Shown here in pieces: positions 31,097 to 38,631 of a DNA stretch of 39,316 nt. The notes below the pieces were generated by a model, which made no database searches, had not been told where the DNA came from, and saw nothing but the letters and a program-made list of their open reading frames with translations. Both the position numbers and the translations under genes were made by a program. This DNA comes from a virus. How positions within the stretch are numbered: the stretch's first letter is position 1; every line of letters starts with the position of its first letter. The stretch spans positions 1-39,316 of IMG/VR virus record IMGVR_UViG_3300046648_000376. One strand, given 5' to 3'.

Positions 31097-33906
31097 TCCG
31101 CAAACCCATGGAGCATCAAATCCGTGCTGACGTGCTGCAGCGCCTCGAACTCGATTACGGCCTTCAGCACATGGCCGGCACGCATTACATGCGCAAGGGC
31201 ACCTGCCCTCAGTGCAACCAGAAGCGCCTGTTCTCGCGCCATGACGAGCCCTGGTTCGTCCGCTGCGGTCGTGAGGAAAAATGCCGCTACGTGGCCCCCG
31301 TCAAAGAGTTATACCCCGACTTGTTTGACGACTGGAGCAAGCGCGCGCCAGCCACCAACGAGCAGCCTACCGCCAGCGCAAAGGCGTATCTGACGTTCGC
31401 CCGGGGATTTCGCGTTGAGCTTATTGACGGGTGGTACACACAGGAAAGCTATTTTGATCGAGACCTGAATATCGGCTCGGCCACGGTTCGTTTTCCGCTC
31501 GAGCACGGCGGTTACTGGGAGCGGCTGATCGATCAACCTTCACGCTTCGGCAAGAAGAAAGCGCGTTTTCAGCCACTCAAAAGCTACCGCGGGCACTGGT
31601 GGTGCCCGCCCTGCCTCGACCTTCTGGAGGTCACTGAGCTATGGATCGTCGAGGGCATCTTCGACGCGATCGCGCTCATTCAAAACGGGATCGCTGCCGT
31701 CGCTGCTTTGTCCTCGAATGCTTTTCCGGAGGAATCGCTGAAAGCGCTGACCACTGACCGGGGCGGCAAAACACCCAAGTTGGTTTGGGCGCTGGATAAC
31801 GAGCCAGGCGCTCATAAATACACCCGCACCTGGGTAAAGCGCGCCCGTGAACTTGGCTACACATGTGACGCCGCACAGATCCCGCAGCCGGATGCCCGCA
31901 AGGTTGACTGGAATGATCTGCATCAGCGCTGGGCGTTTATGGATGACGAACAGGCGCGGGCTGATCGGATCGACAAAGACCTGACAGAAGCCCGACACAA
32001 GGGCGCGTTGTTGATTGCCGAAAGCGCCAGCGACAAAGCCTTGCTGATGTACCAGTGGCGCGAACGGGAGGAGTTCCACTTCTGCTTCGACTCGCGGCTG
32101 TATTGGTGGAAATTGGATCTCGCGAAGTTCAACAGCGCAAAGCAGGCACTGGACGGCAGCGATCGCCAGGAAGACCAGCTGCTGAATGAAAAGGCCCTGA
32201 GGGAGAAGGCGCTGCGCATGTCCGGCTGCGTCGTCGAGATCGCCAACTGCTACCCCAAAGCCCTGTATTTCCAGCGCAACGAGATCACGGACGAGTCCTG
32301 GTACTTCTTCCGCGTCGACTTCCCGCACGACGGCGGCTCTGTCAAAAACACCTTCACCGGCGGCCAGGTGGCGGCCGCCAGCGAGTTCAAGAAACGACTT
32401 CTCGGCATGGGCGCCGGGGCCGTGTTCACCGGCAGTGGACAACAGTTGGACAAACTCATGAAAGACCAGCTCTTTGGCATCAAAACCGTATCAACCATCG
32501 ACTACGTGGGCTACAGCAAGGAATACGGCTGTTACGTGTTCAACGATGTGGCGGTCCGCGAAGGCCAAGTGATCAAGATCAACGAAGAAGAGTTCTTCGA
32601 AATGGGCAAGCTGAAGCTCAAGACGTTGCAGAAGGGGGTGAAAATCGACCTCGAGAAAGACGGCAAGAGGTACGATTCGCAGTGGCTGGATCTGTTGTGG
32701 CAATGTTTCGGTGGCCAAGGCCTCGTCGCTTTGACGTTCTGGTTCGGGTCACTGTTCGCCGAGCAGATCCGGAGCCGTTACCAGTCGTACCCTTTCCTTG
32801 AGGCGACCGGTGAGGCCGGAGCGGGCAAGACGACCTTGCTCACGTTGCTGTGGAAGCTCTTCGGGCGTGATGGTTACGAGGGGTTCGACCCTTCCAAATC
32901 AACCAAGGCCGGCCGCAGTCGGTTGATGGGCCAGGTCTCCGGGATGCCGATCGTGCTGTTGGAGTCAGACCGAAGCGGCGAAGATAAAGCCCACGCCAAA
33001 ACCTTCGAATGGGATGAGCTCAAGGATTATTACGGCGGTGGCACGCTTGCAACCAAGGGCGTCAAAACGGCCGGCAATGAGACCTATGAGCCTCCCTTTC
33101 GCGGCACGATCGCTATCAGCCAGAACGCTCCAGTAGTGGCTTCTGAGGCCATCATGACCCGGATCGTGAAGCTGCATTTCGTGCGGCCAAACGTGACACC
33201 GGAAAGCCGTGCGGCTGCAGATCTCCTCAACTCGCTTGAAGGCTGGACGCTGAGCAACTTCGTGCTGCAGGCGGTGCGTAAGGAACTGGAGGTGATGGAG
33301 CATTTTGCACAGTGTCTGCCGGGCTACGAGGCAAAGCTTCGTAACCTGCACTCCCATTGCTTCGCCTGTGAGTCGCCGTTCAAGGATGAGCAGAGCGACT
33401 GTGCTCATTGCGGAAACAAGCTTCGTGGTTACATTCGCGTTGAGCGTATCAACAAGAATCACGCCCAGATGCTCGCCCTGCTCGACTGTCTTCGCATGGT
33501 GGTACCGCTCACCGAACCGCAGCTCAGCCACACCCGCACCCAGATCATTCGCATGGCGATTGAGCGCCAGGCCTCGATCAGCTCGGACCACCCGGTCGTG
33601 GCGGAATTTTGGGAGGTTTACGAGTACTTGGAGGGCCTTGATGCAAACGGCCCAGTGGTGAATCACAGCAAGAAAGCCAACGTCATCGCCATCAACCTCA
33701 ACGACTTCGTGAAGTGCGCCATCGAACATCGCCAGAAAGTGGCCGATGTCGGTGACCTGCGCGAACGCTTGAGGGACTCCCGCTCACGCAAACTGCTCGA
33801 CGTCAACAAGGCAACCGACAGCGCGGTGCGTGCTTACCAGGCTCGGACCACAAGTGCGGTTACCGCCAAACAACCGATTGTGAAGTGCTGGCACTTCCAG
33901 GCCTGA
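31093..33906 (+). CDS. primase-helicase replication protein
   Basis: 937 aa from GTG (GGAG 8 bases upstream). An N-terminal zinc site (Cys38, Cys41, Cys58, Cys64) is followed by a Toprim domain with WIVEGIFDAI near 186 and WALDNEPG near 234 (catalytic acidic residues). A Walker A GEAGAGKTT near 575 and LLESD (Walker B-like) near 620 indicate a helicase ATPase. A second zinc ribbon is near 755-775 (CFACES...CAHCGNKL). It should unwind and prime DNA at the phage origin. P2 and 186 use a gene A rolling-circle nickase here instead; no such gene is in the window, so replication mode probably differs. Confidence 0.88.
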   Translation: MIRKPMEHQIRADVLQRLELDYGLQHMAGTHYMRKGTCPQCNQKRLFSRHDEPWFVRCGREEKCRYVAPVKELYPDLFDDWSKRAPATNEQPTASAKAYLTFARGFRVELIDGWYTQESYFDRDLNIGSATVRFPLEHGGYWERLIDQPSRFGKKKARFQPLKSYRGHWWCPPCLDLLEVTELWIVEGIFDAIALIQNGIAAVAALSSNAFPEESLKALTTDRGGKTPKLVWALDNEPGAHKYTRTWVKRARELGYTCDAAQIPQPDARKVDWNDLHQRWAFMDDEQARADRIDKDLTEARHKGALLIAESASDKALLMYQWREREEFHFCFDSRLYWWKLDLAKFNSAKQALDGSDRQEDQLLNEKALREKALRMSGCVVEIANCYPKALYFQRNEITDESWYFFRVDFPHDGGSVKNTFTGGQVAAASEFKKRLLGMGAGAVFTGSGQQLDKLMKDQLFGIKTVSTIDYVGYSKEYGCYVFNDVAVREGQVIKINEEEFFEMGKLKLKTLQKGVKIDLEKDGKRYDSQWLDLLWQCFGGQGLVALTFWFGSLFAEQIRSRYQSYPFLEATGEAGAGKTTLLTLLWKLFGRDGYEGFDPSKSTKAGRSRLMGQVSGMPIVLLESDRSGEDKAHAKTFEWDELKDYYGGGTLATKGVKTAGNETYEPPFRGTIAISQNAPVVASEAIMTRIVKLHFVRPNVTPESRAAADLLNSLEGWTLSNFVLQAVRKELEVMEHFAQCLPGYEAKLRNLHSHCFACESPFKDEQSDCAHCGNKLRGYIRVERINKNHAQMLALLDCLRMVVPLTEPQLSHTRTQIIRMAIERQASISSDHPVVAEFWEVYEYLEGLDANGPVVNHSKKANVIAINLNDFVKCAIEHRQKVADVGDLRERLRDSRSRKLLDVNKATDSAVRAYQARTTSAVTAKQPIVKCWHFQA

Positions 33907-33968
33907 TTGATCAACCGCATCACCCGCCAGACGCTGCAACGTCTGACACCATCCAAAGGAGAAGCACC

Positions 33969-34280
33969 ATGCACGTACAAATCATCAGCGGTGACGGCAA
34001 GAACGGGGAAACAGCCCGGCTCAAGGTTCTGAAAGGGCTGGGGGACTGGCTTGGACAAACCTGGCAAGGGGTCCATGCGGACGCGTATAGCGCCGCAAGC
34101 CTGATCGAGATTCTTGAGGTTCGAGCTTCAACCGAACGGGAAATCCTGGTGTTGGAATGCAGCCGGGAACAGATTCAGGCAGTGCTGGAGTGGCAGTCAG
34201 CGACGGATGAAGTTGTCGAGCTTGAAAACGTGCTGCTGCACATGGTGCGCAAGCAAAACATAAAAGGCGAAAGCCAGTAA
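33969..34280 (+). CDS. hypothetical early protein
   Basis: 103 aa from the ATG at 33969, chosen because AAAGGAG lies 7 bases upstream. Begins MHVQIISGDGKNGETARLKV; mixed alpha/beta, no family recognised. The 21 bases covering its ribosome site and first codons (33953-33973) are repeated exactly in front of the next gene. Confidence 0.65.
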   Translation: MHVQIISGDGKNGETARLKVLKGLGDWLGQTWQGVHADAYSAASLIEILEVRASTEREILVLECSREQIQAVLEWQSATDEVVELENVLLHMVRKQNIKGESQ

Positions 34281-34286
34281 GAAGGT

Positions 34287-34316
34287 GGTGTCGAGGGGCT
34301 GCAACCCCTCGACACC
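34287..34316 (+). promoter_or_regulatory. 12-bp intercistronic hairpin
   Basis: GGTGTCGAGGGG (34287-34298) pairs perfectly with CCCCTCGACACC (34305-34316) around CTGCAA. No T run follows. It lies between the hypothetical gene and the Arc-like gene, 10 bases before the repeated ribosome-site leader. It could be an RNA-processing or pausing signal. Confidence 0.6.
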
Positions 34317-34338
34317 GACCACCCAAAGGAGAAGCACC

Positions 34339-34659
34339 ATGCAAGTGAATCAACCCCAAGGCGGCAATGCAGAGGCTATCACAACCCTCATGCTCTCGGC
34401 CGGCCAGGGCAAGACCAGAGCGAGCAATTACGCCTCACGGACGGCCGATAAATTCGTTCTCCGGATGCCCGAGGGCATGCGGTCTCGCATCGAAAACTTG
34501 GCAAGTGAGGGTCATCGCAGCATGAACGCTGAAATGATCATGCGTCTTGAGCGCTCATTCATCGATACCGATGTGGTCGCACAGCAGACCCTGCTGATCC
34601 AGCAACTCAGCGCCCGGATTCACGAGCTGGAACAGCAGCGTGAGGTGGCCCATGGTTGA
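34339..34659 (+). CDS. Arc-like ribbon-helix-helix DNA-binding protein
   Basis: 106 aa from the ATG with AAAGGAG 7 bases upstream. Residues 33-70 match the Arc family (KFVLRMPEGMRSRIENLASE, then RSMNAEMIMRLERSF): a beta strand that enters the major groove followed by two helices. The C-terminus is a likely coiled coil. In P22, Arc represses an antirepressor promoter; here it may tune the end of the early operon or the integrase region. Confidence 0.85.
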   Translation: MQVNQPQGGNAEAITTLMLSAGQGKTRASNYASRTADKFVLRMPEGMRSRIENLASEGHRSMNAEMIMRLERSFIDTDVVAQQTLLIQQLSARIHELEQQREVAHG

Positions 34660-34765
34660 GCTCTTCCTTTTGTGCGGCGGTTCGGCCGGCTTCAGCGACA
34701 TTGGGCAAACGGAGTGTTCAGTTCAGGCCGACCAAGGATGCAAGGAGCGTGAGTATGTCAGCTGA
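34652..34765 (+). CDS. 37-aa mini-protein between Arc and AlpA-like genes
   Basis: Starts MVELFLLCGGSAGFSDIGQT at an ATG overlapping the Arc stop and ends inside the start of the next gene. Overlaps at both ends suggest it is translated, possibly only to couple the two neighbours. Two of its three cysteines lie in the second half. No family assigned. Confidence 0.45.
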   Translation: MVELFLLCGGSAGFSDIGQTECSVQADQGCKEREYVS

Positions 34766-35069
34766 TTTACATCAAGCGCCGCCGGACCTGATGCTGTCGA
34801 TCCAGCAACTGATTGAGCAGCTACGGCGGCCGGCAGTCTCCTCGGAGAATGAACTGTGGACAGCACAAGACATCGCGGCCTACCTGAAGCTGTCGGCCTG
34901 CACAATCGAACGACGTGTCGTTGTTCAGCCGGGATTCCCGGCCAGCGTGCAGCCCTGCGCCACAGGTGCCAAAGCGGCTAAAAGATGGTTTGCCGGCGAG
35001 GTCATAATCTGGTTACGGCAGCACCGGGCAAAGCTGCCACTACCTAGGCGACCAAAGCAAAGATCCTGA
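34755..35069 (+). CDS. AlpA/excisionase-like HTH protein
   Basis: 104 aa from the ATG at 34755 (AAGGAG 7 bases upstream). Residues 38-85 hold a MerR/AlpA-type helix-turn-helix (WTAQDIAAYLKLSACTIERR, then RWFAGEVIIWLRQHR). It is the last gene of the early operon, converging on the integrase gene across a shared terminator, the usual place of a directionality factor. It probably bends attachment-site DNA for excision; the repeats at 239 and 36112 are candidate targets. Confidence 0.75.
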   Translation: MSADLHQAPPDLMLSIQQLIEQLRRPAVSSENELWTAQDIAAYLKLSACTIERRVVVQPGFPASVQPCATGAKAAKRWFAGEVIIWLRQHRAKLPLPRRPKQRS

Positions 35070-35073
35070 GGGT

Positions 35074-35100
35074 AAAAGCCTGCGCACTGCGCAGGCTTTT
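35074..35100. terminator. bidirectional terminator between early operon and int
   Basis: AAAAGCCTGCGCA and TGCGCAGGCTTTT are perfect inverted copies with one central base, giving A/T runs on both sides. It lies between two convergent genes and can end transcription both ways. Confidence 0.85.
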
Positions 35101-35102
35101 TA

Positions 35103-36101
35103 TTACCCCAAACGTTCCGCCAGCTCTGCAGCGGTGGCGTTGTAATAGACCATCAGCGACTTCAAGTCCTTATGGCCAGTGATGCGGGCCAGATCCAGCA
35201 CATCGACCTTGCGAGCAAGCCTGGTAATGGCCTCGTGACGAGTGTCGTGAAAGGTGAGTCCGTCGATGTTGAGCTCGTCTCTGATTCGACGGAACAACGT
35301 ATCGGCAGATCCAGACTCGAGACGAAAAAGACGATCGTCGGGACCCTTCCCCCTGTAGAGCGGCTCTAAAAGCTCGCCCGCCCGCTTGCTCAGCGGTACG
35401 TTGCGGCTGGAACCGTTCTTCGTCTTCGGCAGACGTACGAACCGCTCTGGCAGCTTCACCCACTTCGCGGTCATGCCCAGGATCTCGCCCTGTCTCATCG
35501 CGGTTTCGATGGCGATGAGGAATGCGTACGCAAGCTCCTGGAGCATCGTGGTCGGTGCCTGGCCTTCTACGAACCCGAACCGGTTTATCAACGCGGCGAT
35601 TTCGGATTGCGCTACGCGACGTTCGCGGTGAGGCATGTTGCTTGGACGCCTGGTGTCTCGAACGGGATTGACAAGGCAGGCTTTCCATTCTGTCCTGGCA
35701 ATTTCAAACACTGACGACAGCAACGTCATCTCGCGTCGGACGGTCGACGTCTGAACGGTCTTGAGCCTTGAGTCTCGCCACTGGGCGATCTGTTCGGATG
35801 TGATCGCGCTCATCAGCTCCCCTACACACTCAAGCGATTTGTCGAAGTTGTCCAGCCTTAACTCCTCCCAGCGCTGGCCAGCTTTGGACGGGGACACATC
35901 GTGCTTATAACGGCGCAAGCCTTCCGATAGAGTCATCGTCACAGTCGAGCGGGATTTCCCGTTCCGAGAAGCAATTTCAACCTCTCGCGCAGTCGCCCAC
36001 GCCACCGCAGCGGCTTTTGAGTCGAACGTCTGGGAGTCCCGCACGCCCAATTTGGCCACCTCTGCGCGCCATCCACCGCTTCGCTTCCGATACGAGGCCA
36101 T
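35103..36101 (-). CDS. int: tyrosine integrase
   Basis: 332 aa from the ATG at 36101, chosen for AGGAG 6 bases upstream; an in-frame ATG at 36140 would run through the arm repeats. Catalytic set: Arg203 (ETAMRQGEI), Lys in LPKTKNGSSR, His285-x2-Arg288 (FHDTRHEA), His310 (TGHKDLKS) and Tyr319 or 320 (MVYYN). The N-terminal part (1-60) is the arm-binding type, followed by a SAM-like core-binding domain. It recombines attP with the tRNA-Leu 3' end. The gene lies 158 bases from attR and reads away from it. Confidence 0.95.
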   Translation of the reverse strand: MASYRKRSGGWRAEVAKLGVRDSQTFDSKAAAVAWATAREVEIASRNGKSRSTVTMTLSEGLRRYKHDVSPSKAGQRWEELRLDNFDKSLECVGELMSAITSEQIAQWRDSRLKTVQTSTVRREMTLLSSVFEIARTEWKACLVNPVRDTRRPSNMPHRERRVAQSEIAALINRFGFVEGQAPTTMLQELAYAFLIAIETAMRQGEILGMTAKWVKLPERFVRLPKTKNGSSRNVPLSKRAGELLEPLYRGKGPDDRLFRLESGSADTLFRRIRDELNIDGLTFHDTRHEAITRLARKVDVLDLARITGHKDLKSLMVYYNATAAELAERLG

Positions 36102-36111
36102 AACACCCTCC

Positions 36112-36131
36112 TGGCGTAAAAATGGCGTAAA
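36112..36131 (+). repeat. candidate arm-site repeats, right
   Basis: TGGCGTAAA at 36112-36120 and 36123-36131: the same 9-mer and the same 11-base period as at 239/250. They cover the integrase leader, so binding there could also repress int. Confidence 0.6.
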
Positions 36132-36258
36132 GGCTATCACGTCGACGCCAAATGCTGACGGAGGCTGTCTGCACTAATTCCCTGCCGGAGCCAGTGAATA
36201 CGGGGGTTGTACGGAAATGACCGGGACGGACATTTCCTGTCGGAGGGCTCCCGTTGCC

Positions 36259-36272
36259 CCCTCGGGGCACCA
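36259..36272 (+). other. attR core
   Basis: CCCTCGGGGCACCA, identical to 180-193. It marks the right end of the prophage. Only the tRNA 3' end is repeated; the rest of the tRNA is absent here. Confidence 0.85.
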
Positions 36273-36311
36273 AACAGCAGCACCTTCAAGTGGTTACGTA
36301 GCTTGAAGCAC

Positions 36312-36344
36312 AAAAAAACCGGCCAGATTTGAGCCGGTTTTTTT
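36312..36344 (+). terminator. original host terminator of tRNA-Leu
   Basis: AAAAAAACCGGC pairs with GCCGGTTTTTTT around a 9-base loop. It lies 40 bases beyond attR, where the terminator of the undisrupted tRNA gene would have been. Confidence 0.8.
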
Positions 36345-36569
36345 GTGGGCGGGATTTGGTGATTCAGCAGCACCAGGGCATCTGATGCGCCATGCCGGCG
36401 CCAGTGCTGGAAGGCTTCAGGCCAGGCTGGAAATCACTGGCTCCAGCGTTTTCCGCGGACAGTCGCTGCATGCCACGGCTTCAGGGCGCAAATAGCCCAA
36501 GATGCGGATCCGCGTCATGGGTCACCAACAACGCGACGCACGCCAGCTCCAATGGCCAGGCGCTCATGG
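36345..36569. other. host spacer, no gene seen
   Basis: Moderately GC-rich host DNA between the tRNA terminator and the orphan immunity gene. A 63-codon frame at 36392-36583 has no ribosome site or recognisable sequence and is not called. Confidence 0.5.
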
Positions 36570-36953
36570 CTACGTGCGTGTAAAAAGGCCAAATACTGAG
36601 CCGACGAAGGTATCTAGAGCACAATTACGTTTTCGACCGATTTCCGTATCCAGAACCTCGTTTACCTCAGTCAGAAATTCGAACAATCCGCAATTAAAGT
36701 AATACTCTACAAACATCAACTCCTGATTGAACGGCGGATCATAGTAATCCACGAACTGCCCTACTGAAAATCTTCTTAGATAGCGCTTTATTTGCTGCCT
36801 CAATAAAAATATATCCAACCAATAGTACTCCTGCACATAGTCATGCACTATCTCCGGCAACGTGACTTGCACCTCGTCCGAATCTTCACCCGAGAATGCG
36901 TCGACTGCTCTGCCTGCCTCATACATAAACCCCATGATATGCCAATATGCCAC
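36570..36953 (-). CDS. orphan immunity protein (paralogue of 37348-37731)
   Basis: 127 aa, about half identical to the protein at 37348-37731. Shared blocks are HIMGFMY, YYWLDIFLLR-QI, DPPFNQEL-FVEYYF and LDxEI. Predicted mostly helical and acidic, as expected for an inhibitor of a basic RNase. It follows the truncated toxin fragment at 37025-37318 by 71 bases, so the two form a displaced cassette. Retained orphan immunity genes protect against sister strains carrying the matching toxin. Immunity role inferred from context and paralogy. Confidence 0.7.
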   Translation of the reverse strand: MAYWHIMGFMYEAGRAVDAFSGEDSDEVQVTLPEIVHDYVQEYYWLDIFLLRQQIKRYLRRFSVGQFVDYYDPPFNQELMFVEYYFNCGLFEFLTEVNEVLDTEIGRKRNCALDTFVGSVFGLFTRT

Positions 36954-37024
36954 ACGCCCGCCTTAATCAGTAAACACCGACCGGCCCGTCGCAGGACCTT
37001 AAACCCAATTAGAACGCACTTGCT

Positions 37025-37318
37025 TCAGGATATGGGAAAAGCAGTCAATACGTAATACGGCATAGTATTGAACTCCTTGAATTCAATAACCACCTCAACA
37101 CTCCGCATTTCCACTTGCACTTCTGGCTCTTCCTTCAACACTCCCCAGCCTACGACCCTATCCAGAGTCGTCTTGAATGAAACCACGTGCTTCCTTAGGT
37201 ATGCCGCGACGAGTGAGTGCAACTTTATTCTCAGGTTATGAACGTGCACTACCTCCTTTAACGCCCACTCCGCGGTCTCAATATCGCTGAAAGTCGAAAC
37301 CATCCCTATACTTCTCAT
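37025..37318 (-). pseudogene. truncated RNase A-like toxin C-terminus (orphan)
   Basis: 97 codons, homologous to residues 190-281 of the toxin at 37779-38624: MVSTFSDIETAEWALKEV corresponds to the STF...AEWAVSQV block, and the end EVVIEFKEFNTMPYYVLTAF to its C-terminus. The region that carries the catalytic His and Arg is missing, so it cannot be an active RNase. No clear ribosome site. It is a displaced toxin tip of the kind left when polymorphic toxins exchange C-termini, and could be re-used by recombination. Confidence 0.7.
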
Positions 37319-37347
37319 ATCTGTGCCCCCGGCGTGACAACCAATGT

Positions 37348-37731
37348 CTATTTACGAATAAAAAATGAAAAAGTGTTGCCGATAATTACGTCCACAAAAC
37401 GAGCTCTCTTCTTAGGGATTTCCGCATCTAAAAGCGTCAATACCTGATGCAAAAACGGGAATAATTCACATTGGAAATAATACTCGACGAAACACAACTC
37501 TTGATTGAACGGTGGGTCGCGATGATCTACCTTGCCATCCACCGCATACTTAGCCAAATAATTCATTATCTGCCTGCGCAACAAGAAAATATCAAGCCAA
37601 TAATAATCATGCACATACGTCTGAACAATTTCTCCCAAGGTATCGGGAACAACCACCTCGCCCTCCGGCATAAATTCGCCAACTGCCTCCCCGACGTCGT
37701 ACATAAACCCCATAATATGACCGTATGCCAT
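37348..37731 (-). CDS. probable immunity protein for the RNase A-like toxin
   Basis: 127 aa, acidic and helical, lying 47 bases downstream of the complete toxin gene on the same strand. Immunity genes always follow their toxin in CDI and related systems. Paralogous to 36570-36953, with most difference in residues 15-35 and the loop near 65-75, which would be expected to set toxin specificity. No signal peptide, fitting neutralisation in the cytoplasm. Confidence 0.75.
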   Translation of the reverse strand: MAYGHIMGFMYDVGEAVGEFMPEGEVVVPDTLGEIVQTYVHDYYWLDIFLLRRQIMNYLAKYAVDGKVDHRDPPFNQELCFVEYYFQCELFPFLHQVLTLLDAEIPKKRARFVDVIIGNTFSFFIRK

Positions 37732-37778
37732 AGCTCCCTCATACTCTTAAAAACTAGAAACCAATCCGTCAAGCCAGA

Positions 37779-38624
37779 TTAAGGCACTGGAAAAGCCGTA
37801 AATATGTACATCGGCATATTATTGAATTCTTTAAGCTCAATAATGACTCTAACCTTACTCATCTCTAAAGGCACATCCGGAGCTACCCGTTTGATCCCCC
37901 ACCCCACGGGGGTATTAAGCTCCATATTCAAAACAAGTCTCTCTTTTTTCAGTAGGAACCGGGCCTTTGAATAAAACTGGATTTTCAGTCTATTAGCCCG
38001 TAAAACTTGACTAACTGCCCATTCAGCCATCTCTACGGTCCGAAATGTAGACATGACTTCTGCATTACTTCTTTTCTTCAAGCGTCTCTGTAGCCCCGCC
38101 AAGACCATTGCGATGTGAAACTGTTTAGTATGCCCGCCAATGCCATTCCTAGGGGCATTAGGAAATCTTTCACTTACTTCGACCGTCATCCTCCCCGCCC
38201 GCACCGAAGAAATCCTGAACGCGTTATAGAGCGAAGCCGTAGATAGCGGCACCGCAAACTCAGCCGCAAGCGCGACGACTTGTCCGGTGGTGCGCGATGC
38301 ACCCATCACTTCAGCAGCGCTCATGCCAGCTCTGAACGCATATGAGTCAGTTTCTTTGCCGGATACCAATTGGTGTGCGCCGGCCGCCAACTGGTCGGCG
38401 GCGTGTACGCCCAATGCGACACAGCCTACTTTGGAAATCATCGTAGGTTCCGGGATGGCGCATAACACCCCAGCGCCGGCGAGTTCGATGATGCCTCCTA
38501 CCAAACGCAGGCTGCCAAGGACTCGATTGGTGGAAATTTCATAGGGTGAGAGGGACTCGCGCTCCAGAATGGCTGCCATTTGGGCAAGGCTGAGCGTGAC
38601 GCGAAACTCGTCCTGGTCGGGCAA
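37779..38624 (-). CDS. RNase A-like (CdiA-CT type) toxin with pre-toxin region
   Basis: 281 aa from a TTG start with AAGGA 8 bases upstream. Residues 1-140 are a pre-toxin region with hydrophobic helices (LRLVGGIIELAGAGVLCAI near 39-57). Residues 160-281 match the bacterial RNase A-like toxin family: GGHTKQFH, STFRTVEMAEWAV, PVGWGIKR and the C-terminal MYIFTAFP. By comparison with the Yersinia kristensenii CdiA toxin as I recall it (His, Arg, Thr, Tyr), this protein has His170, Arg181 and Thr276, but Phe278 in place of Tyr. It would cleave RNA in competitors. There is no large CdiA stalk or secretion signal, so it may be a type VI cargo effector or a reservoir module. Confidence 0.8.
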   Translation of the reverse strand: MPDQDEFRVTLSLAQMAAILERESLSPYEISTNRVLGSLRLVGGIIELAGAGVLCAIPEPTMISKVGCVALGVHAADQLAAGAHQLVSGKETDSYAFRAGMSAAEVMGASRTTGQVVALAAEFAVPLSTASLYNAFRISSVRAGRMTVEVSERFPNAPRNGIGGHTKQFHIAMVLAGLQRRLKKRSNAEVMSTFRTVEMAEWAVSQVLRANRLKIQFYSKARFLLKKERLVLNMELNTPVGWGIKRVAPDVPLEMSKVRVIIELKEFNNMPMYIFTAFPVP

Positions 38625-38631
38625 AGGTCAT

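Larger units (their letters stand above)
33953..34343 (+). repeat. duplicated ribosome-site leader (21 bases, two copies)
   Basis: 33953-33973 and 34323-34343 are identical over 21 bases and cover AAAGGAG, the spacer, the ATG and the second codon (start CCAAAGGAGAAGC). The genes they lead are not similar afterwards. This looks like a translation-start cassette copied along with, or recombined onto, small genes. Confidence 0.7.
180..36272. mobile_element. P2/phiCTX-like prophage
   Basis: The element is bounded by 14-base direct repeats of the tRNA-Leu 3' end (180-193 and 36259-36272). It contains a full P2-type morphogenesis set in P2 order (Q P / O N M L X lysis R S / V W J I H G / FI FII E T U D), a repressor-early region and a tyrosine integrase next to the right repeat. 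No structural gene is visibly broken, so the prophage looks potentially inducible. It differs from P2 in having a primase-helicase instead of a gene A rolling-circle initiator, ogr within the early operon, and four cargo insertions at module boundaries. Confidence 0.95.

Noticed and set aside
31639-33729. Two antisense frames of over 250 codons within the primase-helicase
   Set aside because: Shadows of strong codon bias; no ribosome sites, and the sense frame has all motifs.
36392-36583. 63-codon + strand frame beyond attR
   Set aside because: No ribosome site, overlaps the orphan immunity gene end and has no recognisable sequence.
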